Of a stretch of DNA of 64,000 nt, positions 53,077-61,580 are shown in pieces (within the stretch, counting starts at the first letter, position 1; the number at the start of each line of letters is the position of its first letter). Source of the DNA: an uncultured Bacteroidia bacterium (GTDB lineage Bacteria > Bacteroidota > Bacteroidia > Bacteroidales > F082); NCBI GenBank assembly GCA_902785755.1, contig CACZZO010000021.1:22852-86851 (forward strand). Reading direction: 5' to 3'. A program made the translations under genes and the position numbers. The notes beneath the pieces are model-generated. The model searched no databases and was not told the origin of the DNA. It saw only the letters and a list, made by a program, of their open reading frames with translations.

Positions 53077-53597
53077 TGCAAGTACATGTCTATCAGGCCT
53101 TCAGGTGCAGTTATGTAAAGCGTTTTCTTCGCCCTGTCCACCTTTTGGATGACTTGGTCGAGAATCGGAATCAAGATTTCCTTTTTGCCTTTCATCACCT
53201 GCAAAATGGCCTGCGTGGGATATTCCAAAACTTCACTGATGGGACCAAGTTCGCCTTTTTCGTTATCAACCACCGTAAAGCCCACAATTTCATGGAAATA
53301 GAACTGCTTTCCGCTCAGTTTGGGCAACATTTCCAAAGGCAGATACACCGGTTTCCCGACCAAGTTTTGCGCCTGCTCGATAGTCTTCACATCTTGAACG
53401 GCCACAAAGAACTTATCGCCATTCGGAGTGATTTTCTCCACAAAGAACGGTGTCAGTACCTTGTTGATTTCGAGGAAGAAATGCTTCATTTCAAGGTAAG
53501 CCGAAGGGTCGTCAGCTTCTAATTTGATGGTCACCTCCCCTTTCAGGCCGTGGGTCTTGGCCACTCGACCCAAGTAAAAACAGTCTTCTTTTTTCAT
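53073..53597 (-). CDS. rimM: 16S rRNA processing/ribosome maturation factor RimM
   Basis: 174 residues: N-terminal domain with FYLGRVAKTHGLKGEVTIKL and a PRC-barrel C-terminal domain with FYFHEIVGFTVVD, GPISEVLEYPTQAILQV, LIPILDQVI. RimM assists 30S subunit assembly, binding uS19 and 16S rRNA. It is a full-length member. It is followed by trmN6 (4-bp overlap), a natural pairing of RNA maturation functions. Confidence 0.93.
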   Translation of the reverse strand: MKKEDCFYLGRVAKTHGLKGEVTIKLEADDPSAYLEMKHFFLEINKVLTPFFVEKITPNGDKFFVAVQDVKTIEQAQNLVGKPVYLPLEMLPKLSGKQFYFHEIVGFTVVDNEKGELGPISEVLEYPTQAILQVMKGKKEILIPILDQVIQKVDRAKKTLYITAPEGLIDMYLQ

Positions 53598-53607
53598 TGC
53601 GTCAGAT

Positions 53608-53638
53608 TTTGCCGCAAAGATAAGATTTTTTATCTTTG
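53608..53638. promoter_or_regulatory. Overlapping divergent promoters built on a perfect palindrome
   Basis: 53615-53638 reads CAAAGATAA, 6-nt spacer, TTATCTTTG: two 9-bp arms that each contain a -7 element. On the plus strand TTTG (53608-53611), 19 bp, TATCTTTG (53631-53638) serve the metal-permease-like gene; on the minus strand TATCTTTG (53615-53622) serves rimM. Confidence 0.65.
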
Positions 53639-53656
53639 CCGCTCATTTTTCAAACC

Positions 53657-54730
53657 ATGCACGAATTTTCGCATTTGTTTTTGGATGTGCTGAGAAACAG
53701 CGTCTTAATCACTGGATTGGTGATGATTATGATGCTGATGATTGAGTATGTCAACATCCATTCGCACGGGAAATGGTTCACGCGGCTGCGGCAGAACCGT
53801 TTCGGTCAGGTCGTTTTGGGTGCGGGTTTGGGTCTTGTTCCTGGCTGCATGGGCGGTTTCGCCGCCGTGTCGATGTTTTCGCACAAATTGCTGAGTTTCG
53901 GTGCTTTAATCGCCATGATGATAGCCACTTCGGGCGATGAGGCTTTCATCATGCTCGCCATGATTCCCAAGCAAGCCCTGCTGCTGATGGCAATCTTGTT
54001 TGTCGTGGCCGTCATTGCCGGACTTTTGGTGGACAGGTTCACGAAGCCCCACATCCACCACCATCCCGAAGGCTGCGAAGAAGGCTACCAAATCCACGAA
54101 GAAGAAAGCGAAACCGTTGAGAAATCCTCGTTCCGCAACATGAAACACGCCAGCGCGGAAAGAATCGCCTTGCTGTTGGGAGTTATCTTGTTCATTATCG
54201 CTTTGGCTTTTGGAATGTTGGAACATGAACACGAAGAAGTCGCTCATACTCAACTCAATATCTTCAACGAATCGTGGATGAACCTGATTTTTGCCGTCGT
54301 GAGCCTGATTGTGGTGTGGTTCATCGCCACGGCGGGCGAGCATGTCATCAAGGAGCATCTTTGGGAGCACATCATCCGCAAGCATTTCCTGAGCATCTTC
54401 CTTTGGACTTTCGGCGCATTGCTCATCATCCAAGTCGGGCTTCACTACTTTGACATTGAAGCACTTATCAGCAACAACATCCCTTGGATGATACTTTTGG
54501 CCGTCCTCATCGGCATCATTCCCGAGTCGGGGCCGCATCTGCTGTTTGTCACTTTGTTTGCCACGGGTGTGGTGCCGTTTTCGGTATTGTTGGCCAGTAG
54601 CATTTCCCAAGACGGCCACGCTTCCTTGCCTTTGCTGGCCGAAAGCAAGCGGAGTTTTGCCAAGGCAAAGATTGTCAATGCTTTAGTTGCTTCTGTCATC
54701 GGTTTCATCTGCTATTTTGTCGGTTTTTAA
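53657..54730 (+). CDS. Multi-pass membrane protein, putative metal (manganese) transporter family
   Basis: 357 residues from ATG 53657 (MHEFSHLFLDVLRNSVLITG); an upstream TTG at 53636 lies in the -7 element. About 9-10 hydrophobic segments: LGAGLGLVPGCMGGFAAVS and, in the second half, GIIPESGPHLLFVTLFATG, a repeated glycine/proline-rich motif suggesting two related halves. A histidine-rich central loop (TKPHIHHHPEG, MLEHEHEE) could bind metal. This matches the membrane family often annotated as putative manganese transporter; the substrate is not proven. The DUF481-like gene follows 13 bp later. Confidence 0.7.
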   Translation: MHEFSHLFLDVLRNSVLITGLVMIMMLMIEYVNIHSHGKWFTRLRQNRFGQVVLGAGLGLVPGCMGGFAAVSMFSHKLLSFGALIAMMIATSGDEAFIMLAMIPKQALLLMAILFVVAVIAGLLVDRFTKPHIHHHPEGCEEGYQIHEEESETVEKSSFRNMKHASAERIALLLGVILFIIALAFGMLEHEHEEVAHTQLNIFNESWMNLIFAVVSLIVVWFIATAGEHVIKEHLWEHIIRKHFLSIFLWTFGALLIIQVGLHYFDIEALISNNIPWMILLAVLIGIIPESGPHLLFVTLFATGVVPFSVLLASSISQDGHASLPLLAESKRSFAKAKIVNALVASVIGFICYFVGF

Positions 54731-54743
54731 TTCTTCACAAGTA

Positions 54744-55493
54744 ATGAAAACACATCGCCTTTTCCTATTCATTTTGCTGTTTTTCACCGCCACACAATTG
54801 TTCGGGCAAAAAAAATGGAGCTTCGACTTTGGCCTTGGAACCGCGCTACATTCGGGTAACGTCAACTCCTTCAACCTCAACAACAACGCTTCCATCAATC
54901 GAAACGACAGCCTTATTGCACTCGACTTCCATTACAAGATTCTCTACAGTTCGCTCATCGACAGGGACGACATCGGACAACAATGGAAAGAAACGAACTT
55001 TGAGGTCAACGGGGGAATAAAATTCGATTACAGACAACACGACAAGTTCTCCCCATTTTTGGCATTGGAAATGCTGACAAACAAGTATAAGGGATACGAC
55101 ATCAAGATGAGTGGACTTATCGGTTTGAAGTACAGGATTTACGTAAAGCCCTCATTTTGTGACTATTCCATAAGTGCCGCCTTTGTTTACGATTGGACCG
55201 ACTTCACCGATGCCACCATCCTGCCAAACAACAACTTCCGCATTTCCCTCCGCCCCAAAATCAAGCAAAGGCTTACTGAGAACCTGACGTTATTGAACCT
55301 CACTTATTATCAGCCTTCCGTTCTCGATTTCGACGATTTCATCATCAACAGTTCGACGACACTCCAGACTCAACTCTCAAAAAAACTGTTTCTCGACCTT
55401 GGATTCACCTACGAGTATCGCAGCCGAGTGCCTTCAGACAAATACAAGAAACACGATATCATTTCGGAAGTTTCTCTGAGGTTGAAGTTTTGA
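54744..55493 (+). CDS. DUF481-like outer-membrane protein
   Basis: 249 residues from the ATG at 54744 (MKTHRLFLFILLFFTATQLFGQ, signal peptide); an earlier in-frame ATG would overlap the upstream gene and displace the signal. The mature protein is a beta-rich barrel: WSFDFGLGTALHSGNVNSFN, NNASINRNDSLIALDFHYK, VNGGIKFDYR, then SLRPKIKQRLTENLTL and a C-terminal SEVSLRLKF ending in Phe, as in outer-membrane barrels. The pattern suits the DUF481 (YdiY-like) family of unknown function. Co-transcribed with the metal-permease-like gene. Confidence 0.7.
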   Translation: MKTHRLFLFILLFFTATQLFGQKKWSFDFGLGTALHSGNVNSFNLNNNASINRNDSLIALDFHYKILYSSLIDRDDIGQQWKETNFEVNGGIKFDYRQHDKFSPFLALEMLTNKYKGYDIKMSGLIGLKYRIYVKPSFCDYSISAAFVYDWTDFTDATILPNNNFRISLRPKIKQRLTENLTLLNLTYYQPSVLDFDDFIINSSTTLQTQLSKKLFLDLGFTYEYRSRVPSDKYKKHDIISEVSLRLKF

Positions 55494-55535
55494 TGGAAAA
55501 AGTTCATATTCCAAAGAAACAAAAGAAAAAAGCCG

Positions 55536-55543
55536 TATCTTTG
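55536..55543 (+). promoter_or_regulatory. -7 element upstream of the TPP riboswitch
   Basis: TATCTTTG, a match to TAnnTTTG, about 15 bp before the riboswitch; no -33 TTTG seen at the usual spacing. Confidence 0.45.
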
Positions 55544-55557
55544 CCGCCGAATTACCA

Positions 55558-55650
55558 ATAGGGGTGCCTTATCTGCTCGCGCAGATTGAAAGACAGGCTG
55601 AGATCAAACCCTTTGCACCTGATACGGATAATGCCGACACAGGGAATCGA
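55558..55650 (+). ncRNA. TPP (THI-box) riboswitch
   Basis: Conserved THI elements in order: GGGGTGCC at 55561-55568, a variable hairpin (CTGCTCGCGCAG), GGCTGAGAT at 55597-55605, then ACCCTTTGCACCTGAT, CGGATAATGCCG and CAGGGAA. Nearly all invariant positions of the TPP-binding core are present. It controls the TonB-dependent receptor downstream. Repression by bound thiamin diphosphate is family knowledge. Confidence 0.93.
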
Positions 55651-55669
55651 GTTCCTCAACATTCCTCTA

Positions 55670-55703
55670 TTGATTTAAAGTTTAGTATTAATCATTAAAT
55701 CAA
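55670..55703 (+). promoter_or_regulatory. Possible expression-platform hairpin
   Basis: TTGATTTAA (55670-55678) pairs perfectly with TTAAATCAA (55695-55703) over a 16-nt loop, ending 6 nt before the receptor ATG. It could sequester the ribosome-binding region in the ligand-bound state. No U-tract follows, so a translational rather than terminator mechanism is more likely. Confidence 0.4.
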
Positions 55704-55709
55704 CGAGTT

Positions 55710-57947
55710 ATGCTCAAAAAACAACATCTTTTCCTCACTTTCGCAACAATGTTTGCGTCGGGTCTTTTTGCACAACATCAAGTCAGCATCAATGGCCAAA
55801 TACCTGACACTTTGCAACTTAACGAAGTGGTTATCAATGCCTCTCGCGCCGATGGCAAAACCCCACTCACCACATCGGAGATGGGACGCCAACAGTTGGA
55901 GGAAATCAGGATCTTACCTTCTTTGCCCTACCAAATCGAGTTGGAGCCTTCGGTGGTCGTCAGCGGCGAAAACGGCATGGTGGGCGCGACCTCATTTCGC
56001 ATCCGTGGCGTGGACGCGACCCGTATCAATGTGAATATCAATGGCATTACCCTCAACGACCCTGAGAGCCAGTCGGTGTTTTGGTACAACATCCCCAACC
56101 TCGGCGGCATGGCGCAGAACATCCAAATTCAGCGCGGCATTGGTGCCAGCAGCGGCGGAACGGCTTCCGTCGGAGGAGCAATGAACCTGCAAACCTTCAC
56201 CGTTGCACCCAAGGCCTACGGTCAGGCGGATTTGTCATACGGTTCGTTCAACACAAAGCAATACGGTGTGACTGTCGGAACGGGTCGCACCAAAAACGGC
56301 TTTGCTTTCGATATGGCCTACAACGGACTCAACAGCGACGGTTTCGTCCGCAACGGCAAGGCCGACCAACAAAGCCTCTTCCTCAACGGCGGCTGGTATG
56401 GCAAACGCTCCTTGCTGAAGGCTGTGTTCATTTTGGGTCACCAAAAAACCGGCATCACTTGGGACGGTGCCTCCGCCGAAGACCTCGACCAAGACCCAAC
56501 CTACAACGGCACGGGAGCCTATTACGACGAGTTCGGCAATGTGCATTACTATGATAATGAGACCGATAACTACAACCAACGCCATTACCAACTCTATTAT
56601 TCGTTCCGTCCCTCCAACCGCTGGACGCTGAACGCCGCCTTCGACTACACCCACGGCGACGGCTATTATGAGCAATACAAAGACAACAAAAAGCCCGGTT
56701 CCTACTATGGCCTTATCAGCCTTTCGGGCACATCGAAAAGCGACTTCATCCACCGCAAGAAGATGGACAACAACGGCTATACGGGCTTGTTCTCAGTTAA
56801 TTACCAAACCGACAAGTTCTCCGCCACCCTCGGCGACACCTACTTATATTATGACGGCTGGCATTTCGGCAACCTCATTTGGGCGCAAGACGAGTTGAGC
56901 CTTGACGGAGAGAACCCATTGGAAATCAGCGAGAAAACGCCTTACGAATGGTACCGCAACCGTGGCCAAAAGCACGACAATACCGCGTTCTTGAAACTCA
57001 ACTACGACTTTTCGAGCCGCTTCAACCTTTATGGCAACCTGCAAGTGCGCTACATCGACTACAACCTCACGGGAATGGACGACACTTTCGACAGTATTCC
57101 TTACCATCAGAACTACCTGTTTTTCAACCCGAAACTTGGTGCCAACTTCCAAATCAACAGCCAAAACCGCCTCTATTTCGTGGCCGGAATGGTGAACCGC
57201 GAACCTACGCGCTCCGACATCAAGGACGCCATTGAGAACAGCAAAACCGTGAAGCCCGAAACGATGCTCGACTTTGAATTGGGCTACGGCTTGGAAAAGA
57301 TGGACTTCACCATGCACGCCAACCTCTACGCCATGCTTTACAAAGACCAACTCACCCCTTCAGGCGATTTGAGTTCGACGGGCTACGCGCTGATGGAGAA
57401 TGTGGACAAATCGTATCGAGCTGGTATCGAACTTGTTGCGGGCTATCGCTTCACCAAGTGGTTCAGCCTTGATGGAAACATTACTTTGAGCCAAAATAAG
57501 ATTTTGAACTACACCTTCACCGACTTCAACGACGGCGACAACGTGATGGTCACCAAGACCGCCAACACCGACCTTTCGTTCTCGCCCAACATCGTGGGAG
57601 CCGCCATCGCCACCTTCAGACCTTTCAACGGTGCCAAGTTGCAAATCATCGGCAAGTATGTGGGCAAGCAATACTGCGACAACACATCGCGCGAAGTTTA
57701 TGCCCTCGACCCCTATTTCCTGCTGAACGCCCGTGCCAGTTATGACATAACACTGAAAAGCGGCGGTTTCGTGAGGTTCAGCCTCGCCCTCAACAACCTG
57801 ACCAACCACAGCTACCGCCTCAGCGCGTGGGTGGGTGACTGGGTGGACGACTATAGTTCCGAAACCACCAATTATTACTACCACAGCCGCGCCTACTTGC
57901 AACAGCCGGGCTTCAACTTTATGGCTGGAGTTAGCGTGGGGTTTTAG
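55710..57947 (+). CDS. TonB-dependent receptor, probable thiamin transporter
   Basis: 745 residues. Signal peptide (FLTFATMFASGLFAQ). Plug domain about 35-160: QLNEVVINASRADGKTPLTTS, SFRIRGVDATRINVNINGI, NIQIQRGIGASSGGTASVGGAMNLQT. The rest is a 22-strand-type barrel ending in FNFMAGVSVGF with C-terminal aromatic residue. A TPP riboswitch sits directly upstream, the strongest evidence that it imports thiamin or a precursor across the outer membrane using TonB energy. No inner-membrane thiamin transporter is adjacent; the next gene is on the other strand. Substrate is inferred from regulation only. Confidence 0.9.
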   Translation: MLKKQHLFLTFATMFASGLFAQHQVSINGQIPDTLQLNEVVINASRADGKTPLTTSEMGRQQLEEIRILPSLPYQIELEPSVVVSGENGMVGATSFRIRGVDATRINVNINGITLNDPESQSVFWYNIPNLGGMAQNIQIQRGIGASSGGTASVGGAMNLQTFTVAPKAYGQADLSYGSFNTKQYGVTVGTGRTKNGFAFDMAYNGLNSDGFVRNGKADQQSLFLNGGWYGKRSLLKAVFILGHQKTGITWDGASAEDLDQDPTYNGTGAYYDEFGNVHYYDNETDNYNQRHYQLYYSFRPSNRWTLNAAFDYTHGDGYYEQYKDNKKPGSYYGLISLSGTSKSDFIHRKKMDNNGYTGLFSVNYQTDKFSATLGDTYLYYDGWHFGNLIWAQDELSLDGENPLEISEKTPYEWYRNRGQKHDNTAFLKLNYDFSSRFNLYGNLQVRYIDYNLTGMDDTFDSIPYHQNYLFFNPKLGANFQINSQNRLYFVAGMVNREPTRSDIKDAIENSKTVKPETMLDFELGYGLEKMDFTMHANLYAMLYKDQLTPSGDLSSTGYALMENVDKSYRAGIELVAGYRFTKWFSLDGNITLSQNKILNYTFTDFNDGDNVMVTKTANTDLSFSPNIVGAAIATFRPFNGAKLQIIGKYVGKQYCDNTSREVYALDPYFLLNARASYDITLKSGGFVRFSLALNNLTNHSYRLSAWVGDWVDDYSSETTNYYYHSRAYLQQPGFNFMAGVSVGF

Positions 57948-57979
57948 GACAACGGATTAATTGTTGTTCCCAAGCCTTT

Positions 57980-58726
57980 TCACTTCATCTCAAAATGCGG
58001 AATCGGCTGTAACTTGAACAAGTTCGTCACATGCTTGTGGTCGATGCGGGCTTTGGTGTCGGGATCGTCGCAAATGCCGGTGCGGATGTATTTGTCCAAA
58101 ACGGCGTAGGTGAAACCGAGGTTGTCCTCGTCGCTCTTGTTGGTGAGGCCATCTGATGGGGTCTTCTCTACCAATTCAATGGGCAGCCCCAACTCCTTCC
58201 CTATCGCCTTGACTTCCTGGACGGTAAGTCCGCCCAAAGGCGAGAAATCGCCTGCGGCATCGCCGTAGCGGGTCGAGTAACCCACCCAATCCTCAGAGAG
58301 GTTGCAGGTGTTGGCCACACGGCCGTTCATCGACTGGGAAATAGCGTATAAAGTGCTCATTCTCAGTCGCGGCGGCAGGTTGATGGTGGTTTGGCGGCTG
58401 ACTTCGGCATCCAAAGTGCCCAGTTGCTCCTTTACAGCGGAAATCAAGGCATTATAGGTGTCGCCGATGTTGACGCAGCAATGCCGAATACCAAGGTGGT
58501 TGATAAGTTTCATGCTGTCGTCGATGTCGGGTTGAACGCCGTTGGGCATGGTCACGCCGATGACGCGCTCTTTGCCAAGGGCTTCGGCACAAAGTCCGGC
58601 TACGACGCTGCTGTCCTTGCCACCCGAAATGCCGATGACGGCATTGCAACCTTTGCCATTTTCCTCAAACCAATCGCGAATCCATTGGACGACTTGGTCT
58701 TTTACTTGTTTTGCATTAAATTCCAT
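57980..58726 (-). CDS. nadE: NH3-dependent NAD+ synthetase
   Basis: 248 residues from ATG 58726 (MEFNAKQVKDQV); the TTG 9 nt upstream is not needed. ATP pyrophosphatase P-loop GISGGKDSS at 32-40, MPNGVQPDIDDS, STRYGDAAGDFSPLGGLTVQEV and EKTPSDGL match NadE. The enzyme amidates deamido-NAD to NAD+ using ammonia; no glutaminase domain is present, so an ammonia source is required. It lies 34 bp after the nucleoside-kinase gene on the same strand. Confidence 0.92.
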   Translation of the reverse strand: MEFNAKQVKDQVVQWIRDWFEENGKGCNAVIGISGGKDSSVVAGLCAEALGKERVIGVTMPNGVQPDIDDSMKLINHLGIRHCCVNIGDTYNALISAVKEQLGTLDAEVSRQTTINLPPRLRMSTLYAISQSMNGRVANTCNLSEDWVGYSTRYGDAAGDFSPLGGLTVQEVKAIGKELGLPIELVEKTPSDGLTNKSDEDNLGFTYAVLDKYIRTGICDDPDTKARIDHKHVTNLFKLQPIPHFEMK

Positions 58727-58760
58727 TATATTCAAATATTAAAATTCAAGATTTAAAAAT

Positions 58761-60428
58761 TTACATAAAACTGCTACCGCCGATGAACTGGCGCAGCATG
58801 GAGGTGGCCGGAATCTCCTTGTCGGAAACGGGCGTGAAATAATGCAGGAAACGCAACAGACGGTGCGCCTCGGTGTATTCGGGGCTGTTGTTCGGCACCG
58901 TGGCCAAAATGCTCTCAGCATGGTTGCGCATCACCGCAAACTCAAGCAGATAAGCCGAATTGAACATCACATCGGCGTTTTCTTGATAGGGGTAAATCCA
59001 CTTCTCCTCAGCGGCACGCACACTGGCCCATTGGCTGATGGTCTGCCGCGCCGTGAAAGCACCTTTATTATAGTCGCGCACGATGCGGCGCAGCAGGCGG
59101 TTGTCGTCGGTCGGGATGATGTTGTGGTCGTCCAAAGCTGTGCTGGTCAAGGTGGAGATGAAGATGCGGAACTTGCTCGATTCAGGAATTTGTTTCGTCA
59201 ACATGGGGTTCAGGGCATGAATACCTTCGAGCAACAAAACCGAGCCTTCCTTCAACTGCAACCGCTTACCATTGTACTCGCGCATACCCGTAACGAAATT
59301 ATACTCAGGCACTTCAATTTCATCGCCTTGCAACAAGGCAATCAAATCGCGCTCAAGGGCGGCATGGTCAACGGTATCGAAATTGTCAAAGTCGTAGGTG
59401 CCATCAGGCAGTTTTGGCGTGTCGACACGATTGACGAAATAGTCGTCCGTCGAAAACGAAATGGGCTTCAGTCCGCAAGCTTTCAGTTGGATGCTCACGC
59501 GGCTGCAAAAAGTGGTCTTGCCGCTGCTGCTCGGGCCGGTAATCAGCACCAAACGCACGGGATTTTCGCTGTGATAGCGACGGTCAATCTCCTCGGCAAT
59601 CTGCACGATTTTTTTCTCCTGCAAAGCCTCCGCCACCTGCACCAACTCCCTCGCCATCCCATTTTGGCAGGCATGGTTCACATCGCCCACCGTATTCAAT
59701 CCCATGATTTCATTCCACCTCAAACTCTCCGAAAACACCTCGAAAGTCTTGGGCTGATCTTCGGTTTCGGCCAAGCGGTCAGGGTGGTCGCGGTCGGGAA
59801 CGCGCATCAATATACCGTCGCGATAGGCATCGATGTCCCAAATGCCCAAATAGCCCGTGGAGGGTACCAAACGACCATAGAAGTAATCCGCAACATCGCC
59901 CAAAGTGTAGTAATCAGTGTAGGCTTTCCCGCTGGTTTCCAACAGCTTGACCTTATCTTCCTGACCCATTTCGCTGAACATCCGAATGGCGTCCTCAATG
60001 CGAGCCTCGTGGCGATGAAACTGGATGTCGTCGGCAACAATGGCCCGCATCCTCACCCTCAAGGCGGCAATGTCGTTGGCGTTGAGCAACTGCCCGTCAC
60101 TCTTGCGGATTCGGCAGAAAATCCCTTTGGAAATCGGGTGGTCCATGTTCAACTTGCAGCCCGGAAACAGGTCGAGGGCGGCCTTGTAGAGCAAGAAGCC
60201 CAACGAGCGAAGATACACCAAACGCGCCGTGTGATGCGTGAGGTCGATAAACTCCACATCGCGACTGTTGTAAACGCGGAATTTCAGTCCCTGCGAAACA
60301 TTGTTCACCTTGGCGGAAATGATGGGATACGGCTTGTCGAAATCAAACTCGGGTAGCATCTCAAGCAAGGTCATGCCTTCCTTGAACTCCTTGGTTGTCT
60401 TGGTGTTGATGCAATAAACTTGAATCAT
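58761..60428 (-). CDS. TGS-domain nucleoside kinase (uridine kinase-like)
   Basis: 555 residues. Residues 1-65 form a TGS domain (KTTKEFKEGMTLLEMLPEF). About 65-270 resemble the second domain of threonyl-tRNA synthetase. From about 290 is a uridine-kinase/phosphoribulokinase-like P-loop NTPase: GPSSSGKTT (298-306), STDDYFVNR, DFDNFDTVDHAALERDL, LLLEGIHALNP and RRIVRDYNK. This composite architecture is common in Bacteroidales and Firmicutes and is annotated as nucleoside kinase; the nucleoside is not known. It overlaps the TPR gene stop by 4 bp (ATGA) and precedes nadE. Confidence 0.85.
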   Translation of the reverse strand: MIQVYCINTKTTKEFKEGMTLLEMLPEFDFDKPYPIISAKVNNVSQGLKFRVYNSRDVEFIDLTHHTARLVYLRSLGFLLYKAALDLFPGCKLNMDHPISKGIFCRIRKSDGQLLNANDIAALRVRMRAIVADDIQFHRHEARIEDAIRMFSEMGQEDKVKLLETSGKAYTDYYTLGDVADYFYGRLVPSTGYLGIWDIDAYRDGILMRVPDRDHPDRLAETEDQPKTFEVFSESLRWNEIMGLNTVGDVNHACQNGMARELVQVAEALQEKKIVQIAEEIDRRYHSENPVRLVLITGPSSSGKTTFCSRVSIQLKACGLKPISFSTDDYFVNRVDTPKLPDGTYDFDNFDTVDHAALERDLIALLQGDEIEVPEYNFVTGMREYNGKRLQLKEGSVLLLEGIHALNPMLTKQIPESSKFRIFISTLTSTALDDHNIIPTDDNRLLRRIVRDYNKGAFTARQTISQWASVRAAEEKWIYPYQENADVMFNSAYLLEFAVMRNHAESILATVPNNSPEYTEAHRLLRFLHYFTPVSDKEIPATSMLRQFIGGSSFM

Positions 60429-61462
60429 AATCCTGTTTCTTGGTTTTGCACGCGATTGAGGGCATCAATGGCCAACTTGTAGTCAGGTTGGGTCTTCAGC
60501 ACCTCTTTGTAAATCTCGGTGGCTTGCGAATAGTCGCCCATCTGCTCCAACACGCGCCCCATGTTGTATTTGGCATCCAAATAGTTGGGATTCAAGGCTA
60601 AAGCCTGATTGAAATAGTCCAACGCGGCATCGTTGTTTTCGAGGTACACATAGTTGACATAACCCTTGTTGAACAAAACGATGTAATTGTCGGGACGCAG
60701 CATCAACAAAGTGTCGTAATGCAACAAGGCCTCCTCGGGTTTGCCGTGGCTTTGCAGGTAAAGCGCCAACTCGTAGCGAGCCGTCGGAATGTCGGGGAAC
60801 TGCTGCTGCGCCTTGCGCAGATAGTCCATCGCGTAAGGCGGTTGCTGCACGGCATAAATTCGGCTGATTTGCTCCACGGGGTCATAGAAACTGCCGTCCT
60901 GCTCTGAGGCCAACTGAAAATTTTTCAGCGCATTAGCCGTATCTTTCTTGGCAGCCATATAGCACATGCCTTTCACAAAATACGCCTTCGGATTGTAGGA
61001 TGAAAGTTGCAGCGACTTGTCGACATAGCCGATGGCGAGGTTGAAATTCTGCTGCAAGAGGTTCAGTTCGGCCAACTTGACCAATGGACGCGGGTCGAGT
61101 GAATTGATTTCAACGGCGCGGTTGAGGGTCGAGGCGATGTTTTCTTGATCGCCCAAAGCGTAATAGACATCGGCCAACAACAGGTAGGTTTCCACATTGT
61201 TAGGCTCCAATTGCAGCGACTTGTTGATGTCGACCATAGCCTGCCCGATTTGCTCAGTGGCGAAATAAGCCTTGGCGCGATTCATGTACAGCCTCGCATT
61301 AGTGCTGTCAAAAGCGATGGAATCGGAAATCAATTCGATGGCTTTCGCGACCGTCACTGGAGCATCAGGTTCTTTTGGAGTCGTTTCTTGGTTGGTTTTC
61401 GGCGTGTTGTTGCAGGCGAAAAGGGCGAGCAACAAGCCGAGGAATAGTAGGTTTTTCTTCAT
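60425..61462 (-). CDS. TPR-repeat lipoprotein
   Basis: 345 residues from ATG 61462 (MKKNLLFLGLLLALFAC); the upstream ATG at 61489 would add a short extension before the signal. Lipobox LALFAC places a lipidated Cys near residue 17. The rest is a series of tetratricopeptide repeats, for example ARLYMNRAKAYFATEQIGQA, VETYLLLADVYYALGDQENI, YLDAKYNMGRVLEQMGDYSQA. TPR proteins mediate protein-protein contacts; the partner is unknown. Translation-coupled to the nucleoside kinase (4-bp overlap). Confidence 0.8.
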   Translation of the reverse strand: MKKNLLFLGLLLALFACNNTPKTNQETTPKEPDAPVTVAKAIELISDSIAFDSTNARLYMNRAKAYFATEQIGQAMVDINKSLQLEPNNVETYLLLADVYYALGDQENIASTLNRAVEINSLDPRPLVKLAELNLLQQNFNLAIGYVDKSLQLSSYNPKAYFVKGMCYMAAKKDTANALKNFQLASEQDGSFYDPVEQISRIYAVQQPPYAMDYLRKAQQQFPDIPTARYELALYLQSHGKPEEALLHYDTLLMLRPDNYIVLFNKGYVNYVYLENNDAALDYFNQALALNPNYLDAKYNMGRVLEQMGDYSQATEIYKEVLKTQPDYKLAIDALNRVQNQETGL

Positions 61463-61496
61463 GGTTATTTGTTTTGGGCTTATGACCAATGACTAT

Positions 61497-61555
61497 GGCC
61501 TATGGCAGCATCCCATAGAAGTTGAAGTTCAACTTCCATAATGCTGCCAAAGGCC
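61497..61555 (-). terminator. Nested palindrome downstream of recA
   Basis: Outer arms of 15 bp with one mismatch (61497-61511 and 61541-61555, GGCC..GGCAGCAT facing ATGCTGCC..GGCC) enclose an inner 9-bp perfect palindrome (GAAGTTGAA facing TTCAACTTC, 61518-61536). It lies just after the recA stop. No T-run follows, so intrinsic termination is uncertain; it may instead be an interspersed palindrome. Confidence 0.45.
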
Positions 61556-61580
61556 ATGTGCAATCAGCCATAGGCCATTG

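Noticed and set aside
58842..60356. 504-codon plus-strand open frame
   Set aside because: Antisense of the TGS nucleoside kinase, a clear family member.
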